This document shows, piece by piece, positions 51,569 to 61,575 of a DNA stretch of 64,000 nucleotides. The notes under the pieces were generated by a model that saw only the letters and a program-made list of their open reading frames with translations, had not been told where the DNA came from and did no database searches. Source of the stretch: Flavihumibacter rivuli. GTDB lineage: Bacteria > Bacteroidota > Bacteroidia > Chitinophagales > Chitinophagaceae. Location: positions 2,012,001 to 2,076,000 of the forward strand of contig NZ_CP092334.1 in the NCBI RefSeq assembly GCF_018595685.2, given 5' to 3'. A program made the translations under genes and the position numbers. How positions within the stretch are numbered: the stretch's first letter is position 1; each line of letters starts with the position of its first letter.

Positions 51569-54127
51569 ATGTCCACAAACCTCAACTGGCGGCATGGCCT
51601 TGTACCCATGGCCTTGTCCCTCCTGATGCAGGTATCTGCTGTGGCCCAGCAAAGGCCTTCCCAGCAGCCTTCCACAGGCAATGCCAATCCACCTGCATCC
51701 GCTACCCCTGCCCCACCGGCCAAGACCAATGGGCCCAAGCCCTACAAGGATGTGATCACATCCAAGGCGGTCACTGATGATGGCCTTATCAAGGTGCACA
51801 AGGTAGAAGACAAGTACTACTTTGAGCTGGGTGATTCCCTCTTCGGTCGCGATATCCTGGTCGTGAACAGGCTGTCCAAAGCCGCTGCCGGTATGCGTAA
51901 TTTCTTCTTTGGCTATGCCGGGGATATCATTGGCGAGAACGTGATCCGTTTCGAGAAAGGTCCCAACAACAAGGTATTCCTGAAGAATATTTCCTTCGAT
52001 GAAATGTCAAGGGATTCTACCCAGCCCATGTACCGTGCGGTGGCCAACTCCAATATCCAGCCCATTGTACAGAGCTTTGACATGGCTTCCCTGGGTAAGG
52101 ATTCCACCGGTGCCGTAATTGATGTGACCAGTTTCCTGAACACCGACAATGATGTGCTGAACTTTGAAGGCCAGCAGAAACGCCTATTCCAGGTCGGCTC
52201 CTTCCAAAGCGATAAGTCCTATATCAGCGGTGTGCGGTCCTACCCCATGAATACCGAGATCAGGACCGTGAAGACCTATACCAAGAGCGCAGGGACCATT
52301 AACATCGGTGCTCCCCAGCCCATGGGGCAGCCTTCCGGCGGACTCTTTACTGTAGAGATCAACTCTTCCCTATTACTGCTGCCGGAGAAGCCCATGCAGC
52401 CCAGGTATTTCGACGAGCGCGTTGGTTTCTTCACCCGCTCCTATGTTGACTTCGACAAGAACCCCCAGGGCGTTGAAACCGTAAGGATGGTGACCCGCTG
52501 GAGGCTGGAGCCGAAGGAAGAAGATATGGCGAAATACAAGCGCGGTGAACTGGTAGAACCCAAAAAACCGATCATCTTCTATATCGACCCCGCAACGCCG
52601 AAGAAATGGATCCCCTACCTGATCCAGGGTGTGAACGACTGGCAGGCTGCCTTCGAAAAGGCCGGCTTCAAGAATGCCATCATGGCCAAGGAAGCACCGG
52701 TGAACGATCCCGAATGGAGCCTGGAAGATGCCCGCTTCTCAGCCATCGTGTACAAGCCCTCCGATGTGCCCAATGCCAGCGGTCCGCACGTGCACGACCC
52801 TCGTAGCGGTGAGATCCTGGAAAGCCATATCAACTGGTACCACAACGTAATGGAACTGCTGCGCAACTGGTACTTTGTACAAGCTTCCCCCAACGACCCG
52901 CGCGCCCGCAAACCCCAGTTCGATGATGAACTGATGGGACAACTCATTCGTTTCGTTTCTTCCCACGAAGTAGGCCATACTTTGGGCCTGCGCCATAACT
53001 ATGGTTCCTCCTCAACCGTTCCGGTTGAAAAGCTGAGGGACAGGAAGTGGCTGGAAGAGAATGGCCATACGCCTTCCATCATGGACTATGCCCGTTTCAA
53101 CTATGTGGCACAGCCCGAAGATAAAGTGACCGAGAAAGGCCTGTTCCCCCGCATTGGCGACTACGACAAGTGGGCCATCGAATGGGGGTATAAATACTAC
53201 CCTGATGCCAGGACGGCCGAAGATGAAGTTCCTGTGCTGAACAAACTGACCATCGAGCGCCTGAACAACAAACGCCTTTGGTTCGGTACGGAAATCAATC
53301 CCGATGATCCCCGCTCCCAGAACGAGGACCTGGGTGACAATGCCATGAAGGCCAGCACCTACGGTATCAAGAACCTGCAGCGCATCATCCCTAACCTGCA
53401 GGCCTGGTCCAGGGAGGACAATGAGAACTATGAAACCCTGAAGACCCTGTACAATGAAGTGGTGATCCAGTTCGGCAGGTATATCGGCCATGTGGGCAAG
53501 AATATTGGTGGTATCTATGAGACCCCCAAGACCGTGGAGCAGCAGGGTCCGGTGTATGAATATGTAAGCAAGGAGACCCAAAAAGAAGCCATGGACTTCC
53601 TGAACAAACAGGTGTTCACCACCCCAACCTGGATCCTTGACCAGAACGTGTATGCCAGGACCGGTGGCAATGCCATTGCAACCGCTACCAGGCTGCAGGA
53701 TGCTGCCCTGAGCAGGCTGATCAATGCCGCCACCCTGGGTAAGCTGATCCAGACAGAAGCGGCCATTGGTGCGAAGGCGTATACCATCAATGACCTGATG
53801 ACCGACCTGAGGAGGAATATCTTCAACGAGCTGGCAAGTCGCAAGCCGATCGATGTGTATCGCCGTAACCTGCAGAAGAATATGGTGGAGCGCCTGATCG
53901 CATTGGTGAAGCCCGCTCCTGCGCCTGCATTGGGACAGGGATTGGTGATCACCATCGGTGGTGGTTCTTCCAACAGGAACAGTGATGCCATTTCCTTTGC
54001 GAAGGGTACGCTGCGTTCCATCCAGGCCGAGATCCGCACGGCGATCCCTGCATATGCAGACCCTGCTACCAAGTACCATTTGCAGGACCTGAATGACAGG
54101 ATCACAGATGCGTTGAGTGCTAAGTGA
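51569..54127 (+). CDS. large secreted zinc-dependent metalloprotease
   Basis: 852 residues with a signal peptide (MALSLLMQVSAVAQ) then a Pro/Ala-rich linker. Zinc site HEVGHTLGLRH at 466-476, a full metzincin motif with catalytic Glu467 and the third His476. The flanks resemble DUF5117/DUF4953-type proteins of Bacteroidota (ITSKAVTDDGLIKVHKVEDKYYFELGDSLFGRD near 63-95). It may digest extracellular proteins or peptides. No C-terminal type IX tag is obvious. Followed by a strong terminator. Exact substrate unknown. Confidence 0.93.
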   Translation: MSTNLNWRHGLVPMALSLLMQVSAVAQQRPSQQPSTGNANPPASATPAPPAKTNGPKPYKDVITSKAVTDDGLIKVHKVEDKYYFELGDSLFGRDILVVNRLSKAAAGMRNFFFGYAGDIIGENVIRFEKGPNNKVFLKNISFDEMSRDSTQPMYRAVANSNIQPIVQSFDMASLGKDSTGAVIDVTSFLNTDNDVLNFEGQQKRLFQVGSFQSDKSYISGVRSYPMNTEIRTVKTYTKSAGTINIGAPQPMGQPSGGLFTVEINSSLLLLPEKPMQPRYFDERVGFFTRSYVDFDKNPQGVETVRMVTRWRLEPKEEDMAKYKRGELVEPKKPIIFYIDPATPKKWIPYLIQGVNDWQAAFEKAGFKNAIMAKEAPVNDPEWSLEDARFSAIVYKPSDVPNASGPHVHDPRSGEILESHINWYHNVMELLRNWYFVQASPNDPRARKPQFDDELMGQLIRFVSSHEVGHTLGLRHNYGSSSTVPVEKLRDRKWLEENGHTPSIMDYARFNYVAQPEDKVTEKGLFPRIGDYDKWAIEWGYKYYPDARTAEDEVPVLNKLTIERLNNKRLWFGTEINPDDPRSQNEDLGDNAMKASTYGIKNLQRIIPNLQAWSREDNENYETLKTLYNEVVIQFGRYIGHVGKNIGGIYETPKTVEQQGPVYEYVSKETQKEAMDFLNKQVFTTPTWILDQNVYARTGGNAIATATRLQDAALSRLINAATLGKLIQTEAAIGAKAYTINDLMTDLRRNIFNELASRKPIDVYRRNLQKNMVERLIALVKPAPAPALGQGLVITIGGGSSNRNSDAISFAKGTLRSIQAEIRTAIPAYADPATKYHLQDLNDRITDALSAK

Positions 54128-54148
54128 GGAGGAAAGAGATAAAAATTA

Positions 54149-54175
54149 AAGGGTCCCTGACGGGACCCTTTTTTT
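54149..54175 (+). terminator. terminator of the metalloprotease gene
   Basis: AAGGGTCCC, loop TGA, CGGGACCCTT with a long T run immediately after, 21 bp past the stop. A textbook rho-independent terminator. Confidence 0.9.
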
Positions 54176-54258
54176 GTAACGCAAAGTCCGCAAAGAGAGC
54201 GCGAAGAACGCTAAGAGCCTTTGCGTTCTCTGCGTGTCCTTCGCGAACTTTGCGTTAC
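54176..54258. repeat. imperfect inverted intergenic repeat (family copy 2)
   Basis: About 83 bp starting GTAACGCAAAGT and ending ACTTTGCGTTAC. Arms agree for the outer 12 bases perfectly and then partly; units like GCAAAG and CGCGAAG repeat every 8-9 bases. It follows the metalloprotease terminator and lies between convergent genes. Confidence 0.75.
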
Positions 54259-54287
54259 CCTAACAACTGGTTGGGTAACAAACCCAC

Positions 54288-55556
54288 TTATTCATACCTC
54301 AACGCTTCAATTGGATTGAGTTTACTCGCTTTATACGCAGGATAGGACCCTGCTGCCAGGCCTACGAAAGTACAGATCACCACGCCCAGGAAAACCCAGA
54401 ACCAGGGTATCACAAAACCCGTACTCATCAACAGGCTAACCACATTGCCCAGCAATACCCCCAGTACAATCCCAAACAAGGCCCCCAGCAAGCTGATCAG
54501 GATAGATTCATAAAGGAACTGCCAGCGCACATCCCTTTGCTTACCGCCAATGGCCTTCACCAATCCCACTTCCTTGGTTCGTTCCGTTACTGCCACCAGC
54601 ATGATATTCATCAATCCGATAGCAGCGCCCACAAGGGTAATGATTCCGATCACCACTGCCGATGCAGTGAGCCAGCCTATCTGCTTCAATGCCAGTTCCA
54701 CAAAAGTGTCACTCTTGTCGATCAGGAAATTGTCCTCCTCGGAAAGGATCACCTTGCGGATGTTCCGGAAGGTGCCTTCCGCTTCCCCGATGGCTGTCTC
54801 CATATTGATGATATCCGGGGACTTCACGCCGATACTGAAGGAACTACTGCTGGAAGCAGCAAAGAACCGCCTGACACTGTTATAGGAGGTGATCGCAATA
54901 TTGTCGAGGCTCCGGCCGAAAGTGGAGCCTTTTGGTGAAAGGGTACCAATGACCCTGAATGGAATATTATTGATCCGGATGATCTTGTCCACCGCGTTCT
55001 CCGGTTTACCATTGAACAATTTATCTGCTACATCCTTACCCAGCAACACTACATTCCTTCCGGTCGAAACATCCATCTCGCTCAGGTTGCGGCCATTGGA
55101 AATGGTGTAACCGTTCAGGTCGACATAGTTCTCATCCCCGCCATTCACCCAAACCGTCGGATTGGTTTTCTTATTGCCATAGGCAGCAGTATTGCCATTA
55201 CCGCCCCCTAAGGATAAGGCAACCTTAGCAGGATAATCATAGCGTTCCTTAAAGGCCTCTGCCTCTTCCTTGGTAATAGGCTTATTGGTGCTGGATTTCT
55301 TCAATCTCCGGCCCTTCTTCTCTTTCTTCATCTCTCCCCTATCAAACCGGAAAGCGGCCCTATAACGGATGGTAAAGCCATTGGCACCCATGCTGGAGAA
55401 ACTCTCCATGAACTTCTGGGAAATAGCCTGGATGGCGGTATTGATGCCGATCAAGGCGGCAATACCCAGCGCAATGATGGCCACAGTAATGCCGGTCCTC
55501 AGTTTATTACCACGAATGGTACGGTAAGCCAGTGATATGGTATCACGATTATTCAT
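54288..55556 (-). CDS. FtsX/MacB-type ABC transporter permease
   Basis: 422 residues. First helix at about 20-42 (GNKLRTGITVAIIALGIAALIGINTAI), a periplasmic MacB_PCD domain (about 45-290), and three C-terminal helices (TASAVVIGIITLVGAAIGLMNIMLVAVTERTKEVGL, SILISLLGALFGIVLGVLLG, FWVFLGVVICTFVGLA). The FtsX signature RTKEVGLVKAIG is present. Such permeases work with an ATPase and often an adaptor for lipoprotein release or peptide export. No ATPase gene adjoins it here, so its partner is elsewhere. Ends near the convergent metalloprotease. Confidence 0.92.
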   Translation of the reverse strand: MNNRDTISLAYRTIRGNKLRTGITVAIIALGIAALIGINTAIQAISQKFMESFSSMGANGFTIRYRAAFRFDRGEMKKEKKGRRLKKSSTNKPITKEEAEAFKERYDYPAKVALSLGGGNGNTAAYGNKKTNPTVWVNGGDENYVDLNGYTISNGRNLSEMDVSTGRNVVLLGKDVADKLFNGKPENAVDKIIRINNIPFRVIGTLSPKGSTFGRSLDNIAITSYNSVRRFFAASSSSSFSIGVKSPDIINMETAIGEAEGTFRNIRKVILSEEDNFLIDKSDTFVELALKQIGWLTASAVVIGIITLVGAAIGLMNIMLVAVTERTKEVGLVKAIGGKQRDVRWQFLYESILISLLGALFGIVLGVLLGNVVSLLMSTGFVIPWFWVFLGVVICTFVGLAAGSYPAYKASKLNPIEALRYE

Positions 55557-55611
55557 TCTCTAAAATTAGGCAAACTGCCCGATGCATGGGCACCATCCTT
55601 CATTTTTCAGG

Positions 55612-55641
55612 GGCAAAAAAATCCCCGCTCTTCGCGGGGAT
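55612..55641 (-). terminator. terminator after nuoN
   Basis: ATCCCCGC TCTTC GCGGGGAT with a poly-A upstream on the plus strand (poly-T downstream on the minus strand). It lies 23 bp past the nuoN stop and ends the complex I operon. Confidence 0.88.
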
Positions 55642-55663
55642 CACTATTGTGGTTTCAATTCCT

Positions 55664-57040
55664 TTAGAAGTAGAGATACTGCAGGAGCATGTTCGGGAAG
55701 ATCCCCAACAGGATCACCAGGGCAGCCATGGCTACCAGCACCCAACGGAAAGCGGGATTGATCTCTTCAGTCTCGGCTTCACCATCCTTGAAGTACATGG
55801 ACTGGATCACCCTGAAATAGTAGTAAACGCTCACTGCCGCGCAAAGGATGGCGAAGATCACCAGCCAGGTATCCGCCCCGGTCTTGATGGCAGAGGCCAG
55901 CATATAGTACTTGGCGAAAAAGCCAATGGTCAGCGGGATACCAGCCAATGACAGCAGGAAGATGGTAGTGGTGGCAGCCAGGATCGGTTCCCTTCGTGCC
56001 AGTCCATTGAACCCATCAAATGTATAATCCTTCATACGGGCCAATACAGCAAAGATGCCGATAGTGGCCAGGCTATAACCAAATGCATAAAGCACGATAC
56101 CTTCCCTGGAAAGATCGTTGTGGCTGAACAGGGCAAACATCATGAAACCGGCCTGTGCAATAGAGGAATATGCCAGCATACGCTTCACGCTCTGCTGGAA
56201 TACCGCAGTGATATTCCCGATGAAGAGGGTAGCTGCAGTGATGAACGAAAGAGTCAGCTTCCAGGTCGGGTGGCTTTCGGTAAAGGCCGCATCATACAAC
56301 CTGATGAAGGCTACAAATACTGCGGCTTTCACCACCGTCGCCATGAAAGAAGTGAATACGGTTGGCGCTCCATCATACACATCAGGTGTCCAGAAATGGA
56401 AAGGAGCTGCGGACACCTTGAAGGACATGCTGATCAGGAGGAGGAGCAGGCCGGTGATGAACCAGAAGTTACGCTCCGGGTTGATGGCACCTGCCATGAA
56501 GTTCATATTAAAGCTTCCTTTTGCACCATACAAAAGGGCAATACCCATCAGCATGATACCGGTGGAGAATGATCCCATAAGGAAATACTTCAAAGCGGCT
56601 TCATTGCTTTTCAGGTTGCGCTTATCACTACCTGTCAGGATATACAGGGGGATGGAGATGATCTCGATACCCAGGAAGAGCATGAGCAGGGTGTTGAAAG
56701 AGGTAACGATCGCCACACCACTCAGGATGAAAAAGATCAGGGCAAAATATTCCGCATGGTTGATGCCTACCTTTTCAATATCCCTTGCTGAAACCAGGAG
56801 GTACAGGAAGGTGCTGCCATAGGCAATGCTGTTGATCAGTAGTCCAAACCGGTTGAACACCAGCATATCACGGGTATTCACGGAAAAAAAGCCATGCCCG
56901 TATTGTTCGGCCAGGTTGGCCAGCAACAACAGGAACATGCCTGCTATCGCAATAGAGCGCACAGTGGCTTTATTGGAGATAAAGATCCCACTGAACATCA
57001 GCACTACGCCCAGGATTGCGGAAATGATTATTGCGTTCAT
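55664..57040 (-). CDS. nuoN: NADH-quinone oxidoreductase subunit N
   Basis: 458 residues with about 14 membrane helices. Antiporter-like subunit of complex I: discontinuous-helix region near the conserved Lys and Glu (KYFLMGSFSTGIMLMGIALLYGAKGSF, KVSAAPFHFWTPDVYDGAPTVFTSFMATVVKAAVF, AYSSIAQAGFMMFAL). Pumps protons in the inner membrane. Last gene of the operon, 21 bp after nuoM, followed by a terminator. Confidence 0.96.
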   Translation of the reverse strand: MNAIIISAILGVVLMFSGIFISNKATVRSIAIAGMFLLLLANLAEQYGHGFFSVNTRDMLVFNRFGLLINSIAYGSTFLYLLVSARDIEKVGINHAEYFALIFFILSGVAIVTSFNTLLMLFLGIEIISIPLYILTGSDKRNLKSNEAALKYFLMGSFSTGIMLMGIALLYGAKGSFNMNFMAGAINPERNFWFITGLLLLLISMSFKVSAAPFHFWTPDVYDGAPTVFTSFMATVVKAAVFVAFIRLYDAAFTESHPTWKLTLSFITAATLFIGNITAVFQQSVKRMLAYSSIAQAGFMMFALFSHNDLSREGIVLYAFGYSLATIGIFAVLARMKDYTFDGFNGLARREPILAATTTIFLLSLAGIPLTIGFFAKYYMLASAIKTGADTWLVIFAILCAAVSVYYYFRVIQSMYFKDGEAETEEINPAFRWVLVAMAALVILLGIFPNMLLQYLYF

Positions 57041-57061
57041 ACTATATCAGGTCGTTCTCGA

Positions 57062-58519
57062 TTATTTTAAATTCATTCTGCCAAGGATCAGTTCAGATAC
57101 CCCACTGGTGAGTTCCAGCATTGGCTTGGGGAACACACCTACCAGGATAATGGCCACTACGATCACCGCCAGTGACAATTTCACATTCAGGGAAATATCT
57201 GTAGCCTGTTCTGTCAATTCATTGGTATTGCCATAGCAAACCCTTTGGATCATCCTCAACGTGTATACGGCAGCCAGGATGATGGTGAGGCCCGCCGTTA
57301 CGGCAAAAGCAACATTGTACTTGGTAACTGTTGATCCCAGTACCCCGTTGAACATCATGAATTCACCAATAAAGGCATTGGTCAGCGGCAGGGCAATATT
57401 GGCCAGCGCTACGATCACCAGCAGGATGGTCATCACCGGGGCCTTCTGTGCCAGGCCGCCCAGTTCACTCATCTTCCTGGTACCAAACTTCTGCTCAATG
57501 GCGTTCACGAGTATCCAGAGACCGATGATGTTTACGCCGTGGTTGAACATCTGGATCATGGCGCCCTGCATACCACTGGTATTGGTAGCGAAGATACCTA
57601 CCACCATCAGGCCGATGTGGGCGATGGAAGAATAGGCCACCAGGCGCTTCAGGTCGTCCTGCTGCATCGCGATCAGGGAGGCATAGATCATACCGATGAT
57701 CGCCATCCAGGTCACCGTATCACCATAGAGGTAGCTTGCAACGGGAACTACGGGTGTCAACCAGCGCAGTACACCAAACACCCCCATCTTCACCATGATA
57801 CCACTCAGGACCATGGTAACAGCTGTGGGCGACTGCTCATAAGTATCGGGTTGCCAGGTATGGAAGGGGAATATGGGCATCTTCACGGCAAAGGCTACAA
57901 AGAGCATCCAGAAGATCATCACCTCTTCACCTGAAGTCATTTTCAACTTGTAGAAATCAGCCAATGCAAAGGATCCACCGGCCTTATTGTACAGCATGAT
58001 CAGGCCGATCAGCATGAACAGGGATCCGAGGAAGGTATAGATAAAAAACTTGAAGGTAACCGCGATCCTGCGTTCGCCACCCCATTGTGAACAGAGGAAG
58101 TAAACAGGGATCAGCGCGAGTTCCCAGAAGAAGTAAAACAACAGGGCATCCATGGAAAGGAATACCCCCAGCATGCCCGCCTGTGACAGCAGCATCAGGG
58201 CATAAAACTTATTGGCATTCGCATAGCGGTTGTTCCAGGTTGACAACAGGATCAGGGGGAAACCCAGGGTTGTTAACAAGGTAAGGAGCTTGCTCATGCC
58301 ATCCAATTCAAAATGGAATCGGCTGTTGAGTGCACCGATCCAGCTTTCATTGAAAGTCAGGTGGGCGGCGTCATTCCAAACAGATAGGCCAAGCAAGGTA
58401 ACGGCAAAGGTTGCGATGGTGGCAAACAGGGCCGTGCTTTTAGCAACTGCTTCACCTTTTACGGCGAACAGGGCAAGACCGGCTATCAGTGGGATCAATA
58501 TCAGTAAAACTGGTACCAT
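57062..58519 (-). CDS. nuoM: NADH-quinone oxidoreductase subunit M
   Basis: 485 residues, about 14 helices. Family blocks FFWELALIPVYFLCSQWGGERRIAVTFKFFIYTFLGSLFMLIG, AFAVKMPIFPFHTWQPDTYEQSPTAVTMVLSGIMVKMGVFG and RLVAYSSIAHIGLMVVGI are intact. Antiporter-like proton channel of complex I. Sits between nuoL and nuoN with 32- and 21-bp gaps in the same operon. Confidence 0.97.
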   Translation of the reverse strand: MVPVLLILIPLIAGLALFAVKGEAVAKSTALFATIATFAVTLLGLSVWNDAAHLTFNESWIGALNSRFHFELDGMSKLLTLLTTLGFPLILLSTWNNRYANANKFYALMLLSQAGMLGVFLSMDALLFYFFWELALIPVYFLCSQWGGERRIAVTFKFFIYTFLGSLFMLIGLIMLYNKAGGSFALADFYKLKMTSGEEVMIFWMLFVAFAVKMPIFPFHTWQPDTYEQSPTAVTMVLSGIMVKMGVFGVLRWLTPVVPVASYLYGDTVTWMAIIGMIYASLIAMQQDDLKRLVAYSSIAHIGLMVVGIFATNTSGMQGAMIQMFNHGVNIIGLWILVNAIEQKFGTRKMSELGGLAQKAPVMTILLVIVALANIALPLTNAFIGEFMMFNGVLGSTVTKYNVAFAVTAGLTIILAAVYTLRMIQRVCYGNTNELTEQATDISLNVKLSLAVIVVAIILVGVFPKPMLELTSGVSELILGRMNLK

Positions 58520-58551
58520 TATGTCTGTATAGTTCTTTCGACGTTGATGAA

Positions 58552-60454
58552 TTAATTCTTCAGGAATACCTTCAGGGCAAAGAGGATCAGCATACCGATG
58601 ACCATCATCAGGATATAGCTGCCCACCTGGCCACTTTGCAGGAGACGGATCTGGCGGCTGGCATACTGCACACTCCTGCCCACACCGTTCACCAGGAAGT
58701 CAACCCCATATTTCTCTACTTTCTCCAGCAATTGTCCCAGCGCATTAATGGGCCTGCCGATGATGGCATCATAAAGCTCATCCACATACCACTTGTTCTC
58801 CAGCACCCTGGCCAGGCCAGTTGTTTCCGCATCGGTCTTTTCATACTTGCTGAACTTTGACCAGGCAAAGGCGATGACGGCCAATACCAGGGCGGTCACC
58901 CCACCCATCATCAGGTATTCTGTTGAATGGGCAATATGATGGGCTTCCTGCTTGGCAGTTGATGCGGCAAATACAGGGGCAAGGAAATGCTCCAGCCAAT
59001 GGGCATCCGCCTTGAATACTTCGGGGATACCAACAAAACCACCCACCACGCTCAATGCAGCAAGTACCATCAAAGGAATGGTCATGGCTGAAGGGGATTC
59101 GTGCAGGTGATGCTCCTGCTCATGCGTTCCACGGAATTTACCCTGGAAGGTCATGGCATAGAGACGGAACATATAGAATGTGGTCATCAGTGCGCCGGCC
59201 ACACCCAATACATAAGAGGATGGGGTTCTTGGCATATGCTGCGACCAGGATCTCGTCCTTGGAGAAGAAACCGGAGAAGGGAGGGATACCGGCAATGGCC
59301 AGACATGCGAGCAGGAAGGTGATATGCGTAACAGGCATATACTTCTTCAGGCCGCCCATGTTACGGATATCCTGCTCATGATGCATGGCATGGATCACGG
59401 AACCGGCACCCAGGAAGAGCAGGGCCTTGAAGAAGGCATGCGTCATCACATGGAATACGGCACCGGTGAAAGCACCTACACCCAGGCCAAGGAACATATA
59501 ACCCAGCTGGCTCACGGTTGAATAAGCCAGTACTTTCTTGATATCATTTTGCTTCAGGGCAATGGTTGCGGCGAACAATGCGGTAGCCAGGCCAATCACG
59601 GTAACCACAGCCTGTGTAGCCGGGGCCATGGTGTACAGGATATTGCTCCTGGCGATCATATAGATACCCGCGGTCACCATCGTTGCGGCGTGGATCAGGG
59701 CAGATACGGGAGTGGGACCCGCCATCGCATCCGGCAACCAGGTATAGAGGGGAATCTGTGCGCTCTTACCGGTGGCACCCACAAACAACAGCAGGGTGAT
59801 GATGGTAACATCAGTGGTGCTCAGTTGACCAGCGCTTGCAAACACGTTAGCGTAGGTAACAGTACCGAGCTTGGAAATCAGCCAGAACACGGCTAGCAGG
59901 AAACCGAGGTCACCAATACGGTTCATCACGAAAGCCTTCTTGGCGGCATTCGTATAATCAATGTTCTTGAACCAGTACCCGATCAGCAGGTAGGAACAAA
60001 GTCCCACACCTTCCCAACCAATGAACATGATCACGTAGTTGGCACCCAGCACCAGCAGCAACATGGAGAAAACGAAGAGGTTCAGGTAAGCGAAGTACCT
60101 GGCGAAGTGCCCATTGCTTTCTTCATGCATATACGCTGTTGAGTACAGGTGGATCAGGAAACCGATACCTGTAATGATCAACAGGAAGAGGCTGGACAGC
60201 TGGTCAACCTGGAAGGCAAAGGGGATCTGCGTCTTGCCCAGGTTGATGAATTCGAACAGGGTAACAGTGGCGGTATTACCAGCCTTTACCTGCAGGAAGA
60301 TCAGCACACTCACAATGAAAGAAGCCAGGATCGCTCCACAGCCAATGATACCGGTAAGCGATTTGGACAGACTATTCCTCAGCAAGCCGTTCAGCAAGAA
60401 GCCGATCAGCGGGAAGAGGGGAACCAACCAAACGTAGTCGATGATATTGTTCAT
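58552..60454 (-). CDS. nuoL: NADH-quinone oxidoreductase subunit L, interrupted by a frameshift
   Basis: Two overlapping frames encode one NuoL. The first (60454 to about 59220) carries SLFLLIITGIGFLIHLYST, VGLCSYLLIGYWF, KSAQIPLYTWLPDAMAGPTPVSALIHAATMVTAGIYMI and IPPFSGFFSKDEIL. The second (about 59225 to 58552) carries GVAGALMTTFYMFRLYAMTFQGKFRGTHEQ through the long lateral helix and ends FALKVFLKN. The join is a run of four C on the minus strand (59222-59225): removing one C gives KNPSSYVLGVAGALMTTF in a single frame. A proton-pumping subunit of complex I should not be lost while the rest is intact, so a sequencing or assembly indel is the first explanation. Confidence 0.9.
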
Positions 60455-60481
60455 ACGGTTATTTAAAGTCCGGCGGGCGGA

Positions 60482-60820
60482 TTAGTTTTTCAATCGGTTT
60501 AAGAAATTCACATCCACGGAATGGATATTTCGGTACATCATCACAATGATGGCGAGTCCAACCGTCACTTCAGCAGCCGCTACCACCATAATGAAGAACA
60601 CGAAGAGCTGGCCATCCGTACCGTTGGTTGCCACGTTCACGGCAGGGTTGGCCCCATCGGCCAGGTGCATTTTGGAAAAGGCCACCAACAACAGGTTAAC
60701 GGCATTCAGCATCAATTCAATACACATGAAGATGATGATGGCATTGCGACGGGTCAATACACCGATCACTCCAATGGAGAACAGTGCCAGCGCAAGGAAT
60801 ATGTACAAGTTAATAGGCAT
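60482..60820 (-). CDS. nuoK: NADH-quinone oxidoreductase subunit K
   Basis: 112 residues, three helices, the size of NuoK. Conserved Glu residues lie in [18 protein letters not shown] and [16 protein letters not shown]. Complex I membrane subunit. 27 bp upstream of nuoL. A repeat-bearing 191-bp gap separates it from nuoJ, unusual in an otherwise compact operon. Confidence 0.97.
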   Translation of the reverse strand: MPINLYIFLALALFSIGVIGVLTRRNAIIIFMCIELMLNAVNLLLVAFSKMHLADGANPAVNVATNGTDGQLFVFFIMVVAAAEVTVGLAIIVMMYRNIHSVDVNFLNRLKN

Positions 60821-60895
60821 CGATACTCTGTTTTATTTCGCAAAGGCCAGTGAACTTCCGGTTGTGCTTTTCGATGGCGTTTTTCGCCACGAAGG

Positions 60896-60932
60896 CACGG
60901 AGACACGAAGGTTCACGAAGGCAGTAAAAATA
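60896..60932. repeat. short direct repeat (family copy 3) inside the nuo operon
   Basis: GCCACGAAG-GCACGGAGA-CACGAAGG-TTCACGAAGG, about 37 bp of 8-10-base units. It resembles one arm of the inverted repeats at 48034 and 54176. It lies in the nuoJ-nuoK gap, so it is transcribed with the operon. Confidence 0.6.
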
Positions 60933-61011
60933 GTTTATCATGATCTATGGTTCCCGGCTCTACCCTGTTTTGGGGCTTAAAAGAGGAAACCAAAACCAAC
61001 CCTTCCTTTCA

Positions 61012-61512
61012 TCACTCTTTCTTACCCAGTACCACGGCACCTACCATAGCACTCAGGAAGAGGATGCTGCTGATCTCGAATGGAACCACATAGTCATTGA
61101 AAAGGGTCTTACCCAGGTTCTGGATAAGTCCAATGTCACCCTTGTTCATCAGGGCTATGCTGTTCTTGGTATCGGCATCCTTCAGGGCAGCAACCATTAC
61201 CAGGAGGAGGCATCCGCCTGCAATGGTACCGGCCAGTTTCAACCACTTATTCTTTTGGGGTTCAGTTTCGGTATTGAGGTTCATCAACATGATCACGAAC
61301 AGGAAGAGTACCATGATGGCCCCTGCGTACACGATCAGGTTAACGATTGCCAGGAACTGGGCATTGAGCAGGATGTAATGCCCGGAAATGGCGAAGAAGG
61401 TAGCGATCAGGAACAGAACGCTGTAAACAGGGTTCTTGCTGGTGATCACCAACATTGCGCTACCCAGTGCCATTACTGTAAGAAACCAGAATAATATTTC
61501 AGTGATACTCAT
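61012..61512 (-). CDS. nuoJ: NADH-quinone oxidoreductase subunit J
   Basis: 166 residues with five helices (EILFWFLTVMALGSAMLVI, VYSVLFLIATFFAISG, VNLIVYAGAIMVLFLFVIMLMNL, LAGTIAGGCLLLVMVAAL and SSILFLSAMVGAVVLG). NuoJ forms part of the membrane arm linking the quinone site with the pumps. Intact; 63 bp after nuoI. Confidence 0.96.
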   Translation of the reverse strand: MSITEILFWFLTVMALGSAMLVITSKNPVYSVLFLIATFFAISGHYILLNAQFLAIVNLIVYAGAIMVLFLFVIMLMNLNTETEPQKNKWLKLAGTIAGGCLLLVMVAALKDADTKNSIALMNKGDIGLIQNLGKTLFNDYVVPFEISSILFLSAMVGAVVLGKKE

Positions 61513-61575
61513 GTTTGTTGTTTGCAGTGAGCTGGTTATTCAACCATATTATTGTAGCGATCGGCGCCGCAGTAA

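Noticed and set aside
53012..54079. 355-codon open frame on the minus strand inside the metalloprotease gene
   Set aside because: Antisense shadow: His/Gly-rich composition, no motif, and the plus-strand frame encodes a clear zinc protease.
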